A stretch of DNA of 64,000 bases from Asticcacaulis sp. ZE23SCel15 (GCF_030505395.1 NZ_CP130044.1:1163001-1227000), one strand, 5' to 3'. Shown: positions 34,568-43,182, counted from the first letter of the stretch. A program made the numbers and translations. The notes: generated from the letters alone by a model not told the origin.

Positions 34568-37072
34568 TTATTTTACCGCGCCGTATCGGACCTTGGCCCC
34601 ATCAAAACGCACCTCAAAGCGATCAATGATCACGCCGGGATCGAGGGCATAGAGTTTAAGGGTATGGCGGCCCGGTTTGAGTTTCAGGCCGGTCAGTTCG
34701 CGCACCGCGGTGTTGGACAGCACATTCTGCTTCCATTCATCGCTGCGGCCGACGGTTTCAAAATCAAGGATGACCGGCGGCTGATCATCGATACTGACGC
34801 CCACTTTCACCCCCGACTGCGAGGTCAGGGCATGGACCGGCAGGGCGACGATTTTGAGTGTCGCGGTGCCGTCGGTGCGGGTGTCAAAGCCATAGGTGGC
34901 GGGTGTTGCGGTCGTCAATCCTTGCGGTTTCAGATCAAGCCGCGCACGAAGGCTCTGGCCCAGAGACCCCAGACCGGGCACGGTTTCCCAATCCGGTGAT
35001 GCGGCTGTGGCGGCGGGTATGGTCACCACCTTGGCCACTTCAGTGTTGTAGGTGACCGCAGTCGCCTTGGCGGCAGTGGCCAGAGGTTTATCGGTCGCCG
35101 GATTAGCGGCGGTATAAACCGGAAATGCCGGTGCGGTGAACACCGGTAGGCGGCGCGGGGCGATATCCATCATATGCCGCCATTTGCCGTTAAGCTGGCT
35201 GTTATAGGTATCAGTATCGGCAACAATGCCGTCATGGGCGGCCTTGGCCTCGGCGCTCAAAGCGTTGGCGACGGTGGCTCGGCCCTGACGCGCGTAAAAA
35301 GCTGCCAGATCGAGTTTCAGGATACGGTGGTTGAGATTGGCCGCTGACCTGACCGGATAGAGCACCAGCTCAAAAAAGGCGGCTTTACGATCTTCGGGCA
35401 ACTGGGCGGCTAGCGTTTCAGCGCGGGCGGCGAGATCAGCATAGGCCGCGATGCGCTCTATGGCCTCCGATCCATCTCCACCGATATAGTCAGACTGACG
35501 GGTCTGGGTGGTCGGTTCGGTCTGGCTCCAGCCCATAAATTCCGGTCGACGCTCCCACGCCAGATCATAATAGCCGGTCAGGATATCGGTGATCTCAGCG
35601 GCCTGATCTGCGCCGAATTGTTGCGCGCTCCACGCCAGCAGGTGGTCGCGCGGGGCCGCGTCAAACGCTTTGGCATCAAAGGCCAGATCGAGGAAGTGCT
35701 GCGTCAGGTATTCGGCGGGTTTGATGTCGCCGACATTGACGATCCAGATATCGTGGGCCCCCGTGACATGGGCGCGCTGCATCTGCTCACGGATCAGGGC
35801 CGGATGGGTAGTCCCCAGCCATAGATAATCATGGGGCCGCCCCCAGTAGGAGATGTGATAATAGACCCCGGCGCCACCGGCGCGTTTGGCTTCATCGGGG
35901 GTGCTTAACTGATGGATATAGCCGTAATTGTCGTCAGGCCAGACCAGAGTGATATCGTCCGGCACACTCAGTCCCGCCTTATAGACATCCAGAACTTCTT
36001 TATAGAGCGTCAGGGCCTGTGGGATTTGGGTGGCCGGTTTCTTTTGCGCGCTTGCCAGCAGATCGCGCTGGATGCCGATGACTTCGGCCACGCCGTCTCT
36101 GGCCTGCTCAAGCGTCTCGGCGCCTTCCATCGCGGAATCATGCACCCCGCGTAGGCCGACCGAATAGATATTTTCAAAGCCCTTCACCTCTTGGGCGCGC
36201 TCACGCCAGTAGCTGATCATGCGCTCACGGTTGGTGAAGAAGTTGAAGTCGCCATTTTTGGCTTTATCCCACTCACGGACATTGTTGCGCATCATCGGTT
36301 CGGCATGAGAGGTGCCGACCACAATGGCATAGTCGCGGGCCATCTCCGGATTGCCCTTGATCTGGTAAAACGGCTTGGTGGAATCGTGCATGGCCGGCCA
36401 GATGGTGTTGGCCTTCAGCCGCCACATCAGCTCAAAGATTTTGGCGTAGGTCTTGGGGCCAATGTCTTTGGTATCAGGCTCAAAGGTTTTAGCCGCCCAC
36501 GGTTGCAGGCCCCAATCCTCGTCGTTCAGGAATATACCGCGATATTTCACGGTCGGCGCGTCAGACAGGATCGTACCTGATTTCAGCATTAGCCGATCGA
36601 TCCGTTGCGGCGTGACATCGGCCCACCATTCCCACGGTGACACGCCCAGTTCCCGCGTCAGATCCATAACGCCCCAGACCGCACCGCGGGTATCTGAGCC
36701 CGAAATCAGCACGATGGTCTGGTCAGGCGTGGTAATTACCGCTCGGCCATAGCGTTCCCACTGACCGCTCAAGGCCGACAGTTCGACATTACCCTGTTTG
36801 GCCAGCCGTTTTGACAGCGGGCTATCCAAGGTCGTGATGACGACACAGACCGTGCCGCATGCTTTCAGGTCACCGGACAGTTTCGGGGCCGTGCCGGTCA
36901 GGGCCTTAAGGTCGCGGCCCAAAAGCTCTGCGGCAAGGGTGAGCGGTATATCCTTATCGTGAATAATGGCGGGTCGGATGTGCGTATCGAACAGCACGGT
37001 GTCTGAGGCGTTAGCGACATTTGCGCAGGCCAAAAATACGAGAGCCGTGCTCAATAGCCTTGAAAATCGCAT
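34568..37072 (-). CDS. GH115 xylan alpha-(1,2)-glucuronosidase
   Basis: This secreted 834-residue enzyme belongs to glycoside hydrolase family 115, which removes glucuronic or 4-O-methylglucuronic acid from xylan, including internal residues. The start at 37072 gives a clean signal peptide (MRFSRLLSTALVFLACANVANA) with GGCGGAAA upstream. Family segments are clear: KYRGIFLNDEDWGLQPWA near residue 180, MWRLKANTIWPAMH near 215, VWPDDNYGYIHQLS near 370 and GGAGVYYHISYWGRPHDYLW near 395. The GH115 C-terminal domain ends the protein (about 680-834). No xylanase is nearby. The divergent dienelactone hydrolase gene shares a promoter region containing a long palindrome. Confidence 0.92.
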   Translation of the reverse strand: MRFSRLLSTALVFLACANVANASDTVLFDTHIRPAIIHDKDIPLTLAAELLGRDLKALTGTAPKLSGDLKACGTVCVVITTLDSPLSKRLAKQGNVELSALSGQWERYGRAVITTPDQTIVLISGSDTRGAVWGVMDLTRELGVSPWEWWADVTPQRIDRLMLKSGTILSDAPTVKYRGIFLNDEDWGLQPWAAKTFEPDTKDIGPKTYAKIFELMWRLKANTIWPAMHDSTKPFYQIKGNPEMARDYAIVVGTSHAEPMMRNNVREWDKAKNGDFNFFTNRERMISYWRERAQEVKGFENIYSVGLRGVHDSAMEGAETLEQARDGVAEVIGIQRDLLASAQKKPATQIPQALTLYKEVLDVYKAGLSVPDDITLVWPDDNYGYIHQLSTPDEAKRAGGAGVYYHISYWGRPHDYLWLGTTHPALIREQMQRAHVTGAHDIWIVNVGDIKPAEYLTQHFLDLAFDAKAFDAAPRDHLLAWSAQQFGADQAAEITDILTGYYDLAWERRPEFMGWSQTEPTTQTRQSDYIGGDGSEAIERIAAYADLAARAETLAAQLPEDRKAAFFELVLYPVRSAANLNHRILKLDLAAFYARQGRATVANALSAEAKAAHDGIVADTDTYNSQLNGKWRHMMDIAPRRLPVFTAPAFPVYTAANPATDKPLATAAKATAVTYNTEVAKVVTIPAATAASPDWETVPGLGSLGQSLRARLDLKPQGLTTATPATYGFDTRTDGTATLKIVALPVHALTSQSGVKVGVSIDDQPPVILDFETVGRSDEWKQNVLSNTAVRELTGLKLKPGRHTLKLYALDPGVIIDRFEVRFDGAKVRYGAVK

Positions 37073-37100
37073 AGGGTTTCCGCCTGATGTGTAGTTATGA

Positions 37101-37133
37101 TTTTGCGCACTTTTGATCAAAAATGCGCGCAAA
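37101..37133. promoter_or_regulatory. Nested palindrome upstream of GH115
   Basis: The perfect 12-base palindrome TTTTGATCAAAA (37111-37122) is flanked by TTTTGCGCA (37101-37109) and TGCGCGCAAA (37124-37133), which are near-complementary. It lies 29 bases upstream of the GH115 start and 78 bases from the dienelactone hydrolase start. This is an operator candidate for either gene. Confidence 0.5.
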
Positions 37134-37210
37134 TCAATTGCAAAAACACCTTGATCCATAACGCGCAACCGGCGTACCCCTTACGTTATCATGTTCGCAG
37201 GAGAGTTTTT

Positions 37211-37879
37211 ATGGGACAGCTTATCGACCTTACCCGACCCGATGGCGGCACATTTGCGGCCTATGTGTCCGACCTTGATCCGGCAAAACCCAGCGTCATC
37301 GTGCTGCAGGAATGGTGGGGCCTGAACGATCATATCAAATGGATCGTTGACCGTATGGCGGGTGAGGGCGGCTTTAATGCGATAGCGCCCGATCTCTATC
37401 ATGGACGGGTTACGGGTGATGCCGATGAAGCCAGCCACATGATGAACACGCTCGATTTTCCGGGTGCGGTCCATCAGGATATTGTGGCCACCCGCGATTA
37501 TCTGAAAACCCAAGGCGGCAAGGTCGGCATCATGGGCTTTTGCATGGGCGGTGCGCTGACCATCGCGGCGGCAGCCCGGCTTGACGGGTTCGCAGCCGCC
37601 GTCTGCTATTACGGTGTACCACCCAAAGAATTTGCCGACCCTAAGGATATCAAGATCCCGTTTCAAGGCCATTTTGGCGCCCAAGACGATTGGGTCACCC
37701 CGCAGGTCGTGTCCGACATTCAGATTGCTATGGTGGGTGCCGGTAATCCGCCGGAACTGTTCAGCTATGAGGCTGACCACGCCTTTTTCAATAAGACCCG
37801 TCCGGAAGTCTATAAGGCCGAAATCGCCGAGCAGTCGTTTGCGCGGACACTGGCCTTTTTCAAGACCCATCTGGCGTGA
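37211..37879 (+). CDS. Dienelactone hydrolase family protein
   Basis: This 222-residue cytoplasmic alpha/beta hydrolase has the DLH-family cysteine nucleophile in [11 protein letters not shown] (about residue 113), an acid in the segment GAQDDWVTP (about 160) and the histidine in YEADHAFFN (about 190), a complete Cys-Asp-His triad. The start at 37211 follows AGGAG and matches the family N-terminus ([13 protein letters not shown]). DLH enzymes open dienelactones in chloroaromatic breakdown, but most annotated members have unknown substrates. Its stop overlaps the GTG of the downstream ynfA-like gene. Confidence 0.88.
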   Translation: MGQLIDLTRPDGGTFAAYVSDLDPAKPSVIVLQEWWGLNDHIKWIVDRMAGEGGFNAIAPDLYHGRVTGDADEASHMMNTLDFPGAVHQDIVATRDYLKTQGGKVGIMGFCMGGALTIAAAARLDGFAAAVCYYGVPPKEFADPKDIKIPFQGHFGAQDDWVTPQVVSDIQIAMVGAGNPPELFSYEADHAFFNKTRPEVYKAEIAEQSFARTLAFFKTHLA

Positions 37880-38208
37880 AAGGGTTTCTGATCTATGGGG
37901 CGGCGGCACTAGCCGAAATCGCCGGGTGTTTCAGTTTCTGGGCATGGCTGAGGCTCGGTAAATCGCCGCTGTGGCTGATCCCCGGCATGGCCGCACTGGC
38001 CCTGTTTGCCTATCTTCTGACTCTGATTGAGGCGGATAATGCCGGACGTTCCTATGCGGCTTACGGCGGCGTCTATATTGTCGCCTCGCTAATGTGGTTA
38101 TGGCGGGTGGAAGGCGTGCGGCCGCTGGTGACCGACCTGATTGGCGTCAGCATATGCTTGATCGGGGCGGCGATTATCCTGATGGGCCCGCGTTTCATTC
38201 GCCTTTAG
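37876..38208 (+). CDS. YnfA/UPF0060 family membrane protein
   Basis: This 110-residue protein has four membrane helices and the UPF0060 hallmarks ([18 protein letters not shown] near the N-terminus, [12 protein letters not shown] near residue 55). The family is distantly related to small multidrug-resistance and drug/metabolite exporters; its function is not settled. The GTG start at 37876 overlaps the stop of the dienelactone hydrolase gene (GTGA), which argues for coupled translation. A small AGCGG/CCGCT hairpin follows the stop. The family call is firm, the role unknown. Confidence 0.9.
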   Translation: MKGFLIYGAAALAEIAGCFSFWAWLRLGKSPLWLIPGMAALALFAYLLTLIEADNAGRSYAAYGGVYIVASLMWLWRVEGVRPLVTDLIGVSICLIGAAIILMGPRFIRL

Positions 38209-38352
38209 CGGAAACCGCTTTGTAAACCCTTATGGACGCATTTAAATTTTATTTTTGGGTGCGTAGTTCTAAATACATAAACGCGGTCGTAAACTCCGTT
38301 CAGAAACGGTAAATTTGTCCGTGTCACGCCTCACAACCCACCAAGACAGGTC

Positions 38353-39054
38353 ATGTCCATGTTAGAGAAGAAAAACACCATCCTTATCGTGGATGATGAG
38401 GAAGAAATCCGCAAAATGCTCAACATCTTTCTGGATGTAGCGGATTTCAAGGTCTGTGAATGTGAGACCGGCAAGCAAGCCCTGCGGATGAGCGCGTCGG
38501 TGCGCCCCGACCTGATCCTGCTTGACCTTGGCCTGCCCGACATGGACGGTAAGGATGTCATCACCCAGATCCGTGAATGGTCGAACGTACCGATCGTAGT
38601 CCTGACCGCCCGTTCCGAAGACCTCGACGCCGCCCCGGCACTGAACATGGGCGCCGACGATTATGTCACCAAGCCGTTCTCAGCCGAAGTGCTGCTGGCG
38701 CGCATCAACGCCAACCTGCGTAAATGGGCGGTGAAGGAAGTCGGTGAGCCTGACATCTCCCACGGTCCGATCCGCATGGATCTGGTGCGCCACGAAGTCT
38801 TCATCAATGATGAGCGCGTGGCCTTTACGCCCAAGGAATATGACCTGCTGCGCTACTTCCTGGTCAATCGCGGCCGGATGCTGACCCATAAGCAAATCCT
38901 GAAGGAAGTCTGGGGCCCGGCCCACCTTGATGATACGCAATATCTGCGCGTCTACATCGGTCAGGTACGTGAAAAGCTGGAGACCGTGCCGGGTTTGGGC
39001 AAATCGATCGTCTCAGAGTCCGGTATTGGCTACCGCATGGATCTGGTGATGTAA
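38353..39054 (+). CDS. OmpR/KdpE-type response regulator
   Basis: This 233-residue protein has a receiver domain (acidic pair in ILIVDDEEE, phospho-acceptor D in LLDLGLPDMDG near residue 58, K in YVTKPF near 108) and a winged-helix DNA-binding domain (about 135-230, with FTPKEYDLLRYF and RVYIGQVREKLE). The sequence is closest in pattern to KdpE, but no kdpFABC genes are in the window. Its likely partner is the soluble kinase at 39535-40338, which also looks KdpD-like; the two converge on a small DUF1328 gene. A strong terminator follows. Confidence 0.92.
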   Translation: MSMLEKKNTILIVDDEEEIRKMLNIFLDVADFKVCECETGKQALRMSASVRPDLILLDLGLPDMDGKDVITQIREWSNVPIVVLTARSEDLDAAPALNMGADDYVTKPFSAEVLLARINANLRKWAVKEVGEPDISHGPIRMDLVRHEVFINDERVAFTPKEYDLLRYFLVNRGRMLTHKQILKEVWGPAHLDDTQYLRVYIGQVREKLETVPGLGKSIVSESGIGYRMDLVM

Positions 39055-39079
39055 GCGAAATTTCACCCCTATGTCTAAC

Positions 39080-39109
39080 AACCCCTTGGCCTGTGCCGAG
39101 GGGTTTTTT
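39080..39109 (+). terminator. Terminator of the response regulator
   Basis: AACCCCTTGGC (39080-39090) pairs with GCCGAGGGGTT with one G-U pair around a CTGT loop and runs into six T. Confidence 0.9.
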
Positions 39110-39279
39110 CATGTCTTACCGCTTACTTATATTCAGATTGAAACTAGGTTTTGTTTCTTTATCGGCGGAAATTTAATGTGAATACTGAGGCATCGCCGCA
39201 CGCGTTACGGGTGGGCCGTTTACACTGAATTGTGCGCCCCGACCCTGATCATCAGGGTAAAGCGCTAAAGGAGGATACC

Positions 39280-39462
39280 ATGCTCAACTGGATTATCACG
39301 TTCTTCATTCTGGCGGTCGTGGCCGCGTTCTTTGGCTTCGGTGGTCTGGCCGGTACGTTTGCCGATATCGCCAAATTTATCGCGGTTATCTTTGTGGTGC
39401 TGTTTGTCGTGGGCCTGATCTACCGTATGGTGACCGGGCGCAACGCCAACCCACCGCTCTAA
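39280..39462 (+). CDS. DUF1328 small membrane protein
   Basis: This 60-residue protein with two membrane helices (about residues 3-24 and 27-50) belongs to DUF1328/UPF0391 (YtjA-like). Such proteins are common in alphaproteobacteria and often respond to stress; the function is unknown. The start at 39280 is decided by an excellent SD sequence, AAAGGAGG, 6 bases upstream. It lies between the response regulator and the histidine kinase and has its own terminator. The 170 bases upstream hold no clear promoter that I can name. Confidence 0.92.
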   Translation: MLNWIITFFILAVVAAFFGFGGLAGTFADIAKFIAVIFVVLFVVGLIYRMVTGRNANPPL

Positions 39463-39483
39463 AGCTACACTATTTTAAGCGAC

Positions 39484-39514
39484 AAAAACCGGCCTGGGAG
39501 GGCCGGTTTTTTTT
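39484..39514. terminator. Terminator after the DUF1328 gene
   Basis: AAAAACCGGCC pairs with GGCCGGTTTT around TGGGAG, with eight T on the plus strand and a run of A on the other side. It should work in both directions between the DUF1328 gene and the convergent kinase gene. Confidence 0.92.
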
Positions 39515-39534
39515 ATGGCGTGAATTGTGGAGCC

Positions 39535-40338
39535 TTACTTCGGCCAGCACAGCTTGAATACGGCGCCGCCATCCTCATGGTTGGTGACCGACACCTGCCC
39601 GCCCATCAGCGTCATGATATGGCGGCACAAAGTTAGCCCCAGACCTGTGCCGGCGTTTTGCTGGTCGGCCTTGCTGAGGCGGGTATATTTATCAAAGATC
39701 AGGGTCTGCTTATCGGCGGGTATGCCCGCGCCGTGGTCGCGGATGCGCACGCACGGGTGGCCCCCTTCAAAGCCCAGACTGATCTCGATGACCGGCGCTT
39801 CGGCCCCGTCGGGACCGCGGCTACCGCCGTGTTTTAAGGCATTTTCGATCACCAGACCAATGGCCCGCGCCGACAGCATGGGGTCGCTGACAAAGCCATC
39901 GTCGCCAGCACCGCGAATGACCTCAATCCGCCCGCGTGCCTTAAGCGGACCCAGCCGCGTCAGGGCATCCTGCACGAGCTGATGAAGGCCGACCGGCTGC
40001 GGGCGGGGCCTGACGGCCTCCGCTTCAAACTTGGCCATATCCAGAATATTGGTGATGAAGTTATCCAGCCGGTAGGCTTCGGTTAGCGCCGACCCGATCA
40101 GGGTTTTGCGCTTATCTTCCGACAGGCGCGCCCCCATCAGGTTGATCACTTCCAGCGATCCGATGACGGTGGACAGGGGCGTCTTCAGGTCATGTGACAC
40201 CGCCGACAACATCTGCCTATGCAGATGCTCACGGATTTCATCGTGAGACTGCCCGTCCATTGACGCCGTACCGGAGGCATGGCTCGTCGATGTGCCATTT
40301 TCACTGACTTTCGACGGGGGCGTGTGATCACTTTTCAT
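39535..40338 (-). CDS. Soluble histidine kinase, KdpD C-terminus-like
   Basis: This 267-residue protein has no membrane segment. After a Ser/Thr-rich head (about 1-35) come HisKA with the H-box AVSHDLKTPLSTVIGS (H near residue 49) and HATPase_c with N-box VIENALKHGG, G1 RDHGAGIP and G2 GTGLGLTL. It resembles the catalytic end of KdpD without the Usp and membrane parts, so the input must come from a partner or the cytoplasm. The KdpE-like regulator at 38353 is the natural partner. The head lacks any recognised sensor domain. Upstream 167 bases hold a terminator for the next operon and nothing else recognised. Confidence 0.9.
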   Translation of the reverse strand: MKSDHTPPSKVSENGTSTSHASGTASMDGQSHDEIREHLHRQMLSAVSHDLKTPLSTVIGSLEVINLMGARLSEDKRKTLIGSALTEAYRLDNFITNILDMAKFEAEAVRPRPQPVGLHQLVQDALTRLGPLKARGRIEVIRGAGDDGFVSDPMLSARAIGLVIENALKHGGSRGPDGAEAPVIEISLGFEGGHPCVRIRDHGAGIPADKQTLIFDKYTRLSKADQQNAGTGLGLTLCRHIMTLMGGQVSVTNHEDGGAVFKLCWPK

Positions 40339-40414
40339 AAGATTTTCATTACCAACACAACGCCACCAAGGTCAAACAAAGACGGTGATCACGCGATAAG
40401 ATTTAAGCGGAAAA

Positions 40415-40445
40415 AGAGGGAGCAAGCGGTGAACTTGCTCCCTCT
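40415..40445 (-). terminator. Terminator of the small-gene operon
   Basis: AGAGGGAGCAAG (40415-40426) pairs perfectly with CTTGCTCCCTCT (40434-40445); on the minus strand the stem is followed by five T. It closes the operon containing the 25-residue peptide. Confidence 0.88.
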
Positions 40446-40505
40446 CGGATCAGGCTGCGGATGCGGACGGGGACTGAGCGCAATCGCAAACCTGAATGGC
40501 TGGGG

Positions 40506-40583
40506 TTAAAATACGCCGAAGACAAACAGCAGAATAATAACCGGGATCGGGATGCCTAATAGCCAAAGGAATAGGGGTTTCAT
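40506..40583 (-). CDS. 25-residue membrane peptide
   Basis: This very short open frame encodes 25 residues, MKPLFLWLLGIPIPVIILLF then VFGVF, a single hydrophobic helix with a Gly-Ile-Pro-Ile-Pro kink. It starts 12 bases after the stop of the 87-residue gene on the same strand and is followed by a strong terminator, which supports it as the last gene of that operon. Similar tiny membrane proteins are widespread in alphaproteobacteria and often missed in annotation. No function is known to me. The SD sequence is weak. Confidence 0.6.
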   Translation of the reverse strand: MKPLFLWLLGIPIPVIILLFVFGVF

Positions 40584-40595
40584 GAGGTTTACTCT

Positions 40596-40859
40596 TTACG
40601 TTGCGGGATTGCCGTCCGTGGCATCCTCAGCCTTTTGTTCGGTGGTCTCAGCGCCTTCTTTGATATTGTCGCCCAGACGCTCAGCCGGGGTGCGGTCCTC
40701 AAGCTGTTCAGCCGCCTTATCCACCCCTTGTGGCAGGGTATCGACCGCATCACCGACGCGCTCCCCGGCGGTGCGGTTGTCGGGCATGTTCATAAATACG
40801 GCCGCGGCCACGATGACCAGCAGGCCAATGATGGAGGCAATAACCAGATTCTTATTCAT
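40596..40859 (-). CDS. Small membrane-anchored protein with internal repeat
   Basis: This 87-residue protein has an N-terminal membrane helix (about residues 4-24) and a charged tail with two imperfect repeats: ERVGDAVDTLPQGVDKAAEQ then LEDRT, and ERLGDNIKEGAETTEQKAED then AT. The tail should be helical and probably periplasmic or cytoplasmic depending on topology. Its ATG overlaps the stop of the upstream 65-residue gene by 8 bases, so translation is coupled. The pattern recalls small stress-associated proteins of alphaproteobacteria. No function assigned. Confidence 0.75.
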   Translation of the reverse strand: MNKNLVIASIIGLLVIVAAAVFMNMPDNRTAGERVGDAVDTLPQGVDKAAEQLEDRTPAERLGDNIKEGAETTEQKAEDATDGNPAT

Positions 40860-41049
40860 CGCGATAACCCTCAGCGCGCGTCACATAGAGCGCAATATCG
40901 TTAAAGTCGTCATGGACATCATAAAGGTCTTCGAACAACGGTTCGGGCCGGGCTTCTGGCCGGGCCTCAACCGCGTCATATCCACCGGAGTAAGGCTGCA
41001 CCACAGGATGCGCAGGGGGTATATAACGGGTCGCATTATAGGCAGTCAT
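40852..41049 (-). CDS. Hypothetical 65-residue protein
   Basis: This small soluble acidic protein has a proline- and tyrosine-rich first half (YIPPAHPVVQPYSGGYD) and a short repeat EARPEARPEP. It is not recognised. An AGGAG-type SD sequence (AGGAGACACCC) lies just upstream of the ATG at 41049. It overlaps the 87-residue gene by 8 bases. Expression together with its neighbours is the main evidence that it is real. Confidence 0.65.
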   Translation of the reverse strand: MTAYNATRYIPPAHPVVQPYSGGYDAVEARPEARPEPLFEDLYDVHDDFNDIALYVTRAEGYRDE

Positions 41050-41078
41050 GGGTGTCTCCTTTTTTTGTTATGTGGGTT

Positions 41079-41666
41079 TCAGGACGGCTTGATGGCCGAG
41101 GCAATACCGGTGGCGGGGCTTAGCTCGGTGGGCTGTCCAAAAGAATTTTCGATAGCGGGGATGAGCCTGTTGATCCGCTTAAGGGCGTGTCTGAGCTCAT
41201 CGGTTTTGCGGGCGTCATCATCGGTCGAGGGCTGACCGCCTTCGTCATCGAGACGCAGATATTCTTCGAGGGCCAGGGATATTTCCTTTTGCGCCTCATA
41301 AAGACCGCTCAGGCCGCGGTTGCCGATTTTGCGGGCGGCATTAAGCCCTTCGCAATAGGTCTTGGCCCAGCGGTTAAGGTTCTCGATGCGCGATTTCACG
41401 TCACCTTTAAGGGCGGTGTTTTCCACGCCATCCATCAGGCGGCGGATGTCCTTGGCCAGACACTGGGCGGCATCGAGCGAGGTGGCGTAATCCGTAGTGG
41501 GTGCTGCGACCACATTTTCAGACGGTTGCGGGGCTTGCGGCACAATTGATCCCATAACCTCATGGTCGGATGCGGTATCGAGCGTCTCTGTTTTTTGAAC
41601 ATCAAGCACGGCAGGCTCTCCTTGGGGCTGCGGGGTCGTTAAGCCGACTATAGGCTTAAGCCTCAC
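41079..41666 (-). CDS. Hypothetical helical protein
   Basis: This 195-residue soluble protein is not recognised. The first 60 residues look disordered; from about 62 to 175 it is mainly helical (for example LAKDIRRLMDGVENTALKGD, then SLALEEYLRLDDEG). It lies 29 bases upstream of the 65-residue gene on the same strand and may be the first gene of this four-gene small-protein operon. An internal ATG at codon 38 could be an alternative start, because the head is weakly conserved-looking. No motif suggests an enzyme. Confidence 0.65.
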   Translation of the reverse strand: MRLKPIVGLTTPQPQGEPAVLDVQKTETLDTASDHEVMGSIVPQAPQPSENVVAAPTTDYATSLDAAQCLAKDIRRLMDGVENTALKGDVKSRIENLNRWAKTYCEGLNAARKIGNRGLSGLYEAQKEISLALEEYLRLDDEGGQPSTDDDARKTDELRHALKRINRLIPAIENSFGQPTELSPATGIASAIKPS

Positions 41667-41715
41667 AAGGCATCAGTGCGTGAGTCGAGAGCGGAAAATC
41701 AGAGCCACATAAAAA

Positions 41716-41758
41716 AAGCCCCTTACGGTTTCCTTAGAGCAGGAGGCGCAAGGGGCTT
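41716..41758 (-). terminator. Terminator of the RND operon
   Basis: AAGCCCCTT (41716-41724) pairs with AAGGGGCTT (41750-41758) across a 25-base loop. On the minus strand it runs into seven T. It lies 26 bases past the stop of the outer-membrane factor gene. Confidence 0.85.
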
Positions 41759-41784
41759 GATATTTCAGTTAAAAACTTAACGGG

Positions 41785-43182
41785 TCAGATCGTGTTCCAG
41801 TCCCCGCCCAGAGCCCGGATCAGGCGCACGCTGGACTGGTACTGGGCCGCCTTAACCTGCAAGGCTTGCCGCCGCGTGCGCAACTCAGACCGCTGGGCAT
41901 CGAGCAGATCAAGCTGCGACACATAGCCGTTCCGGTAACGCGACTGCGACAGGTTGAGCGCACGGGTCGCCGCATTTAACGCGTCGGTCTGGGTGCGGGC
42001 CTGCGCCTCAAGGGTCTGGCGGGCGGCCAATTGATCCTCGACATCGGCAAACGCCACCAGAACCTGCTGCTGATAGCCGGCAAAGGCAATCTCAAGATCA
42101 CCCTTGGCCAGGGCGATGCCGGCATTACGGCGGCCACCGTCAAATATCGCCTGAGCCAGCAATCCGGTCAGGGACCAGTTTCGCCCGGCATCTTCGAAAA
42201 GGTCGCCCAGATCCGATGACGCATAACCCCCGGAGGCGGTCAGCGTCAGCGATGGGAACCACGCGGCCTTGGCGATCCCGACGCGACGTTGGGCGGCCTG
42301 CATCGAAAGCTCCGCCGCCTGAACGTCCGGACGGCGTTTCAGAACATCGGACGGGATACCGGCGGGCACGACCGGCACATGACCGGCCCACGGCTGGGAA
42401 GCCCAGCTCTGCGATTCCACATCAAAGGTCGTGGCCATCTCACCCGTCAGCACGGCCAGCGCGTTTTCGATCTGGGCGCGCTGACGATCAAGGGCCAGAA
42501 GCTCAAATTCGTTGGACGACACTTCGGTTTGAAGGCGGGCCACATCCAGTTCGGCGACATCACCGGCCTCAAAACGCCTTTGGGTAACGTCCAGAGTGGT
42601 GCGATAGGCCGTCAAGGTTTCGCGCACAATGGCCCGTTCTTCATCAAGGGCACGCAGGGCAAAATAGGTTTCCGCCACTGTGCCCGCAATCAGAAGCCGC
42701 GTGTCGGCCAGCAGAGCCTCGGACGCCTGCGCATCCAGACGGGCGGCCTTGGCGGCACTGAACAGCTTACCGGTGATATCGACTTCGTAAGACAGGTCGA
42801 TGCCAGCACTATGCAGGGTCGAGGCTTTCGGGTCCTGACCCACTTCCGTGGCGCGCGATGCCCCATAGCCAATACCTGCCTGCGGGAACAGGCTGGAACG
42901 GGCCGATTTGACCAGAGCTTTTGATTGCTCCAACCGGGCGGCGGCGATGCGGATATCGGTGTTGCGGGCCAATGACCGCTCGATCAGGTCGTCAAGGGTC
43001 GGATCGGCGAACACCTTCCACCACTGACCCATGGCCAGAGGTGGGGTGGCGGCCGTTGCCGGGGCCGCTTCGCCCTTAAAGGCGGGCGGCGGCGCGGTCA
43101 GGGCGGCAGAGTTGAGGGGTTCGGTGGCGCACCCTGCCAGGAGCAGGGCGGCCAGCGAAAAGGTGGTGATAGATTTAAGCAT
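41785..43182 (-). CDS. RND efflux outer-membrane factor, NodT family
   Basis: This 465-residue OprM/NodT-type channel forms the outer-membrane exit duct of a tripartite pump. The start at 43182 gives a lipoprotein signal, MLKSITTFSLAALLLAGC, with lipid attachment at C18. Two OEP repeats follow (about residues 55-255 and 270-460). The start overlaps the 3' end of the pump gene by 8 bases, showing translational coupling. It is third in the operon adaptor-pump-channel. Confidence 0.94.
   Translation of the reverse strand: MLKSITTFSLAALLLAGCATEPLNSAALTAPPPAFKGEAAPATAATPPLAMGQWWKVFADPTLDDLIERSLARNTDIRIAAARLEQSKALVKSARSSLFPQAGIGYGASRATEVGQDPKASTLHSAGIDLSYEVDITGKLFSAAKAARLDAQASEALLADTRLLIAGTVAETYFALRALDEERAIVRETLTAYRTTLDVTQRRFEAGDVAELDVARLQTEVSSNEFELLALDRQRAQIENALAVLTGEMATTFDVESQSWASQPWAGHVPVVPAGIPSDVLKRRPDVQAAELSMQAAQRRVGIAKAAWFPSLTLTASGGYASSDLGDLFEDAGRNWSLTGLLAQAIFDGGRRNAGIALAKGDLEIAFAGYQQQVLVAFADVEDQLAARQTLEAQARTQTDALNAATRALNLSQSRYRNGYVSQLDLLDAQRSELRTRRQALQVKAAQYQSSVRLIRALGGDWNTI

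Noticed and set aside
38353-40338. Naming the two-component pair kdpE and kdpD
   Set aside because: No kdpFABC genes are present and the kinase lacks the KdpD N-terminal and membrane domains, so the names would overstate the function.
40339-41784. EcfG-type general stress promoters in the small-gene region
   Set aside because: No GGAAC with a properly spaced CGTT element was found on either strand, although the gene types would fit a stress regulon.
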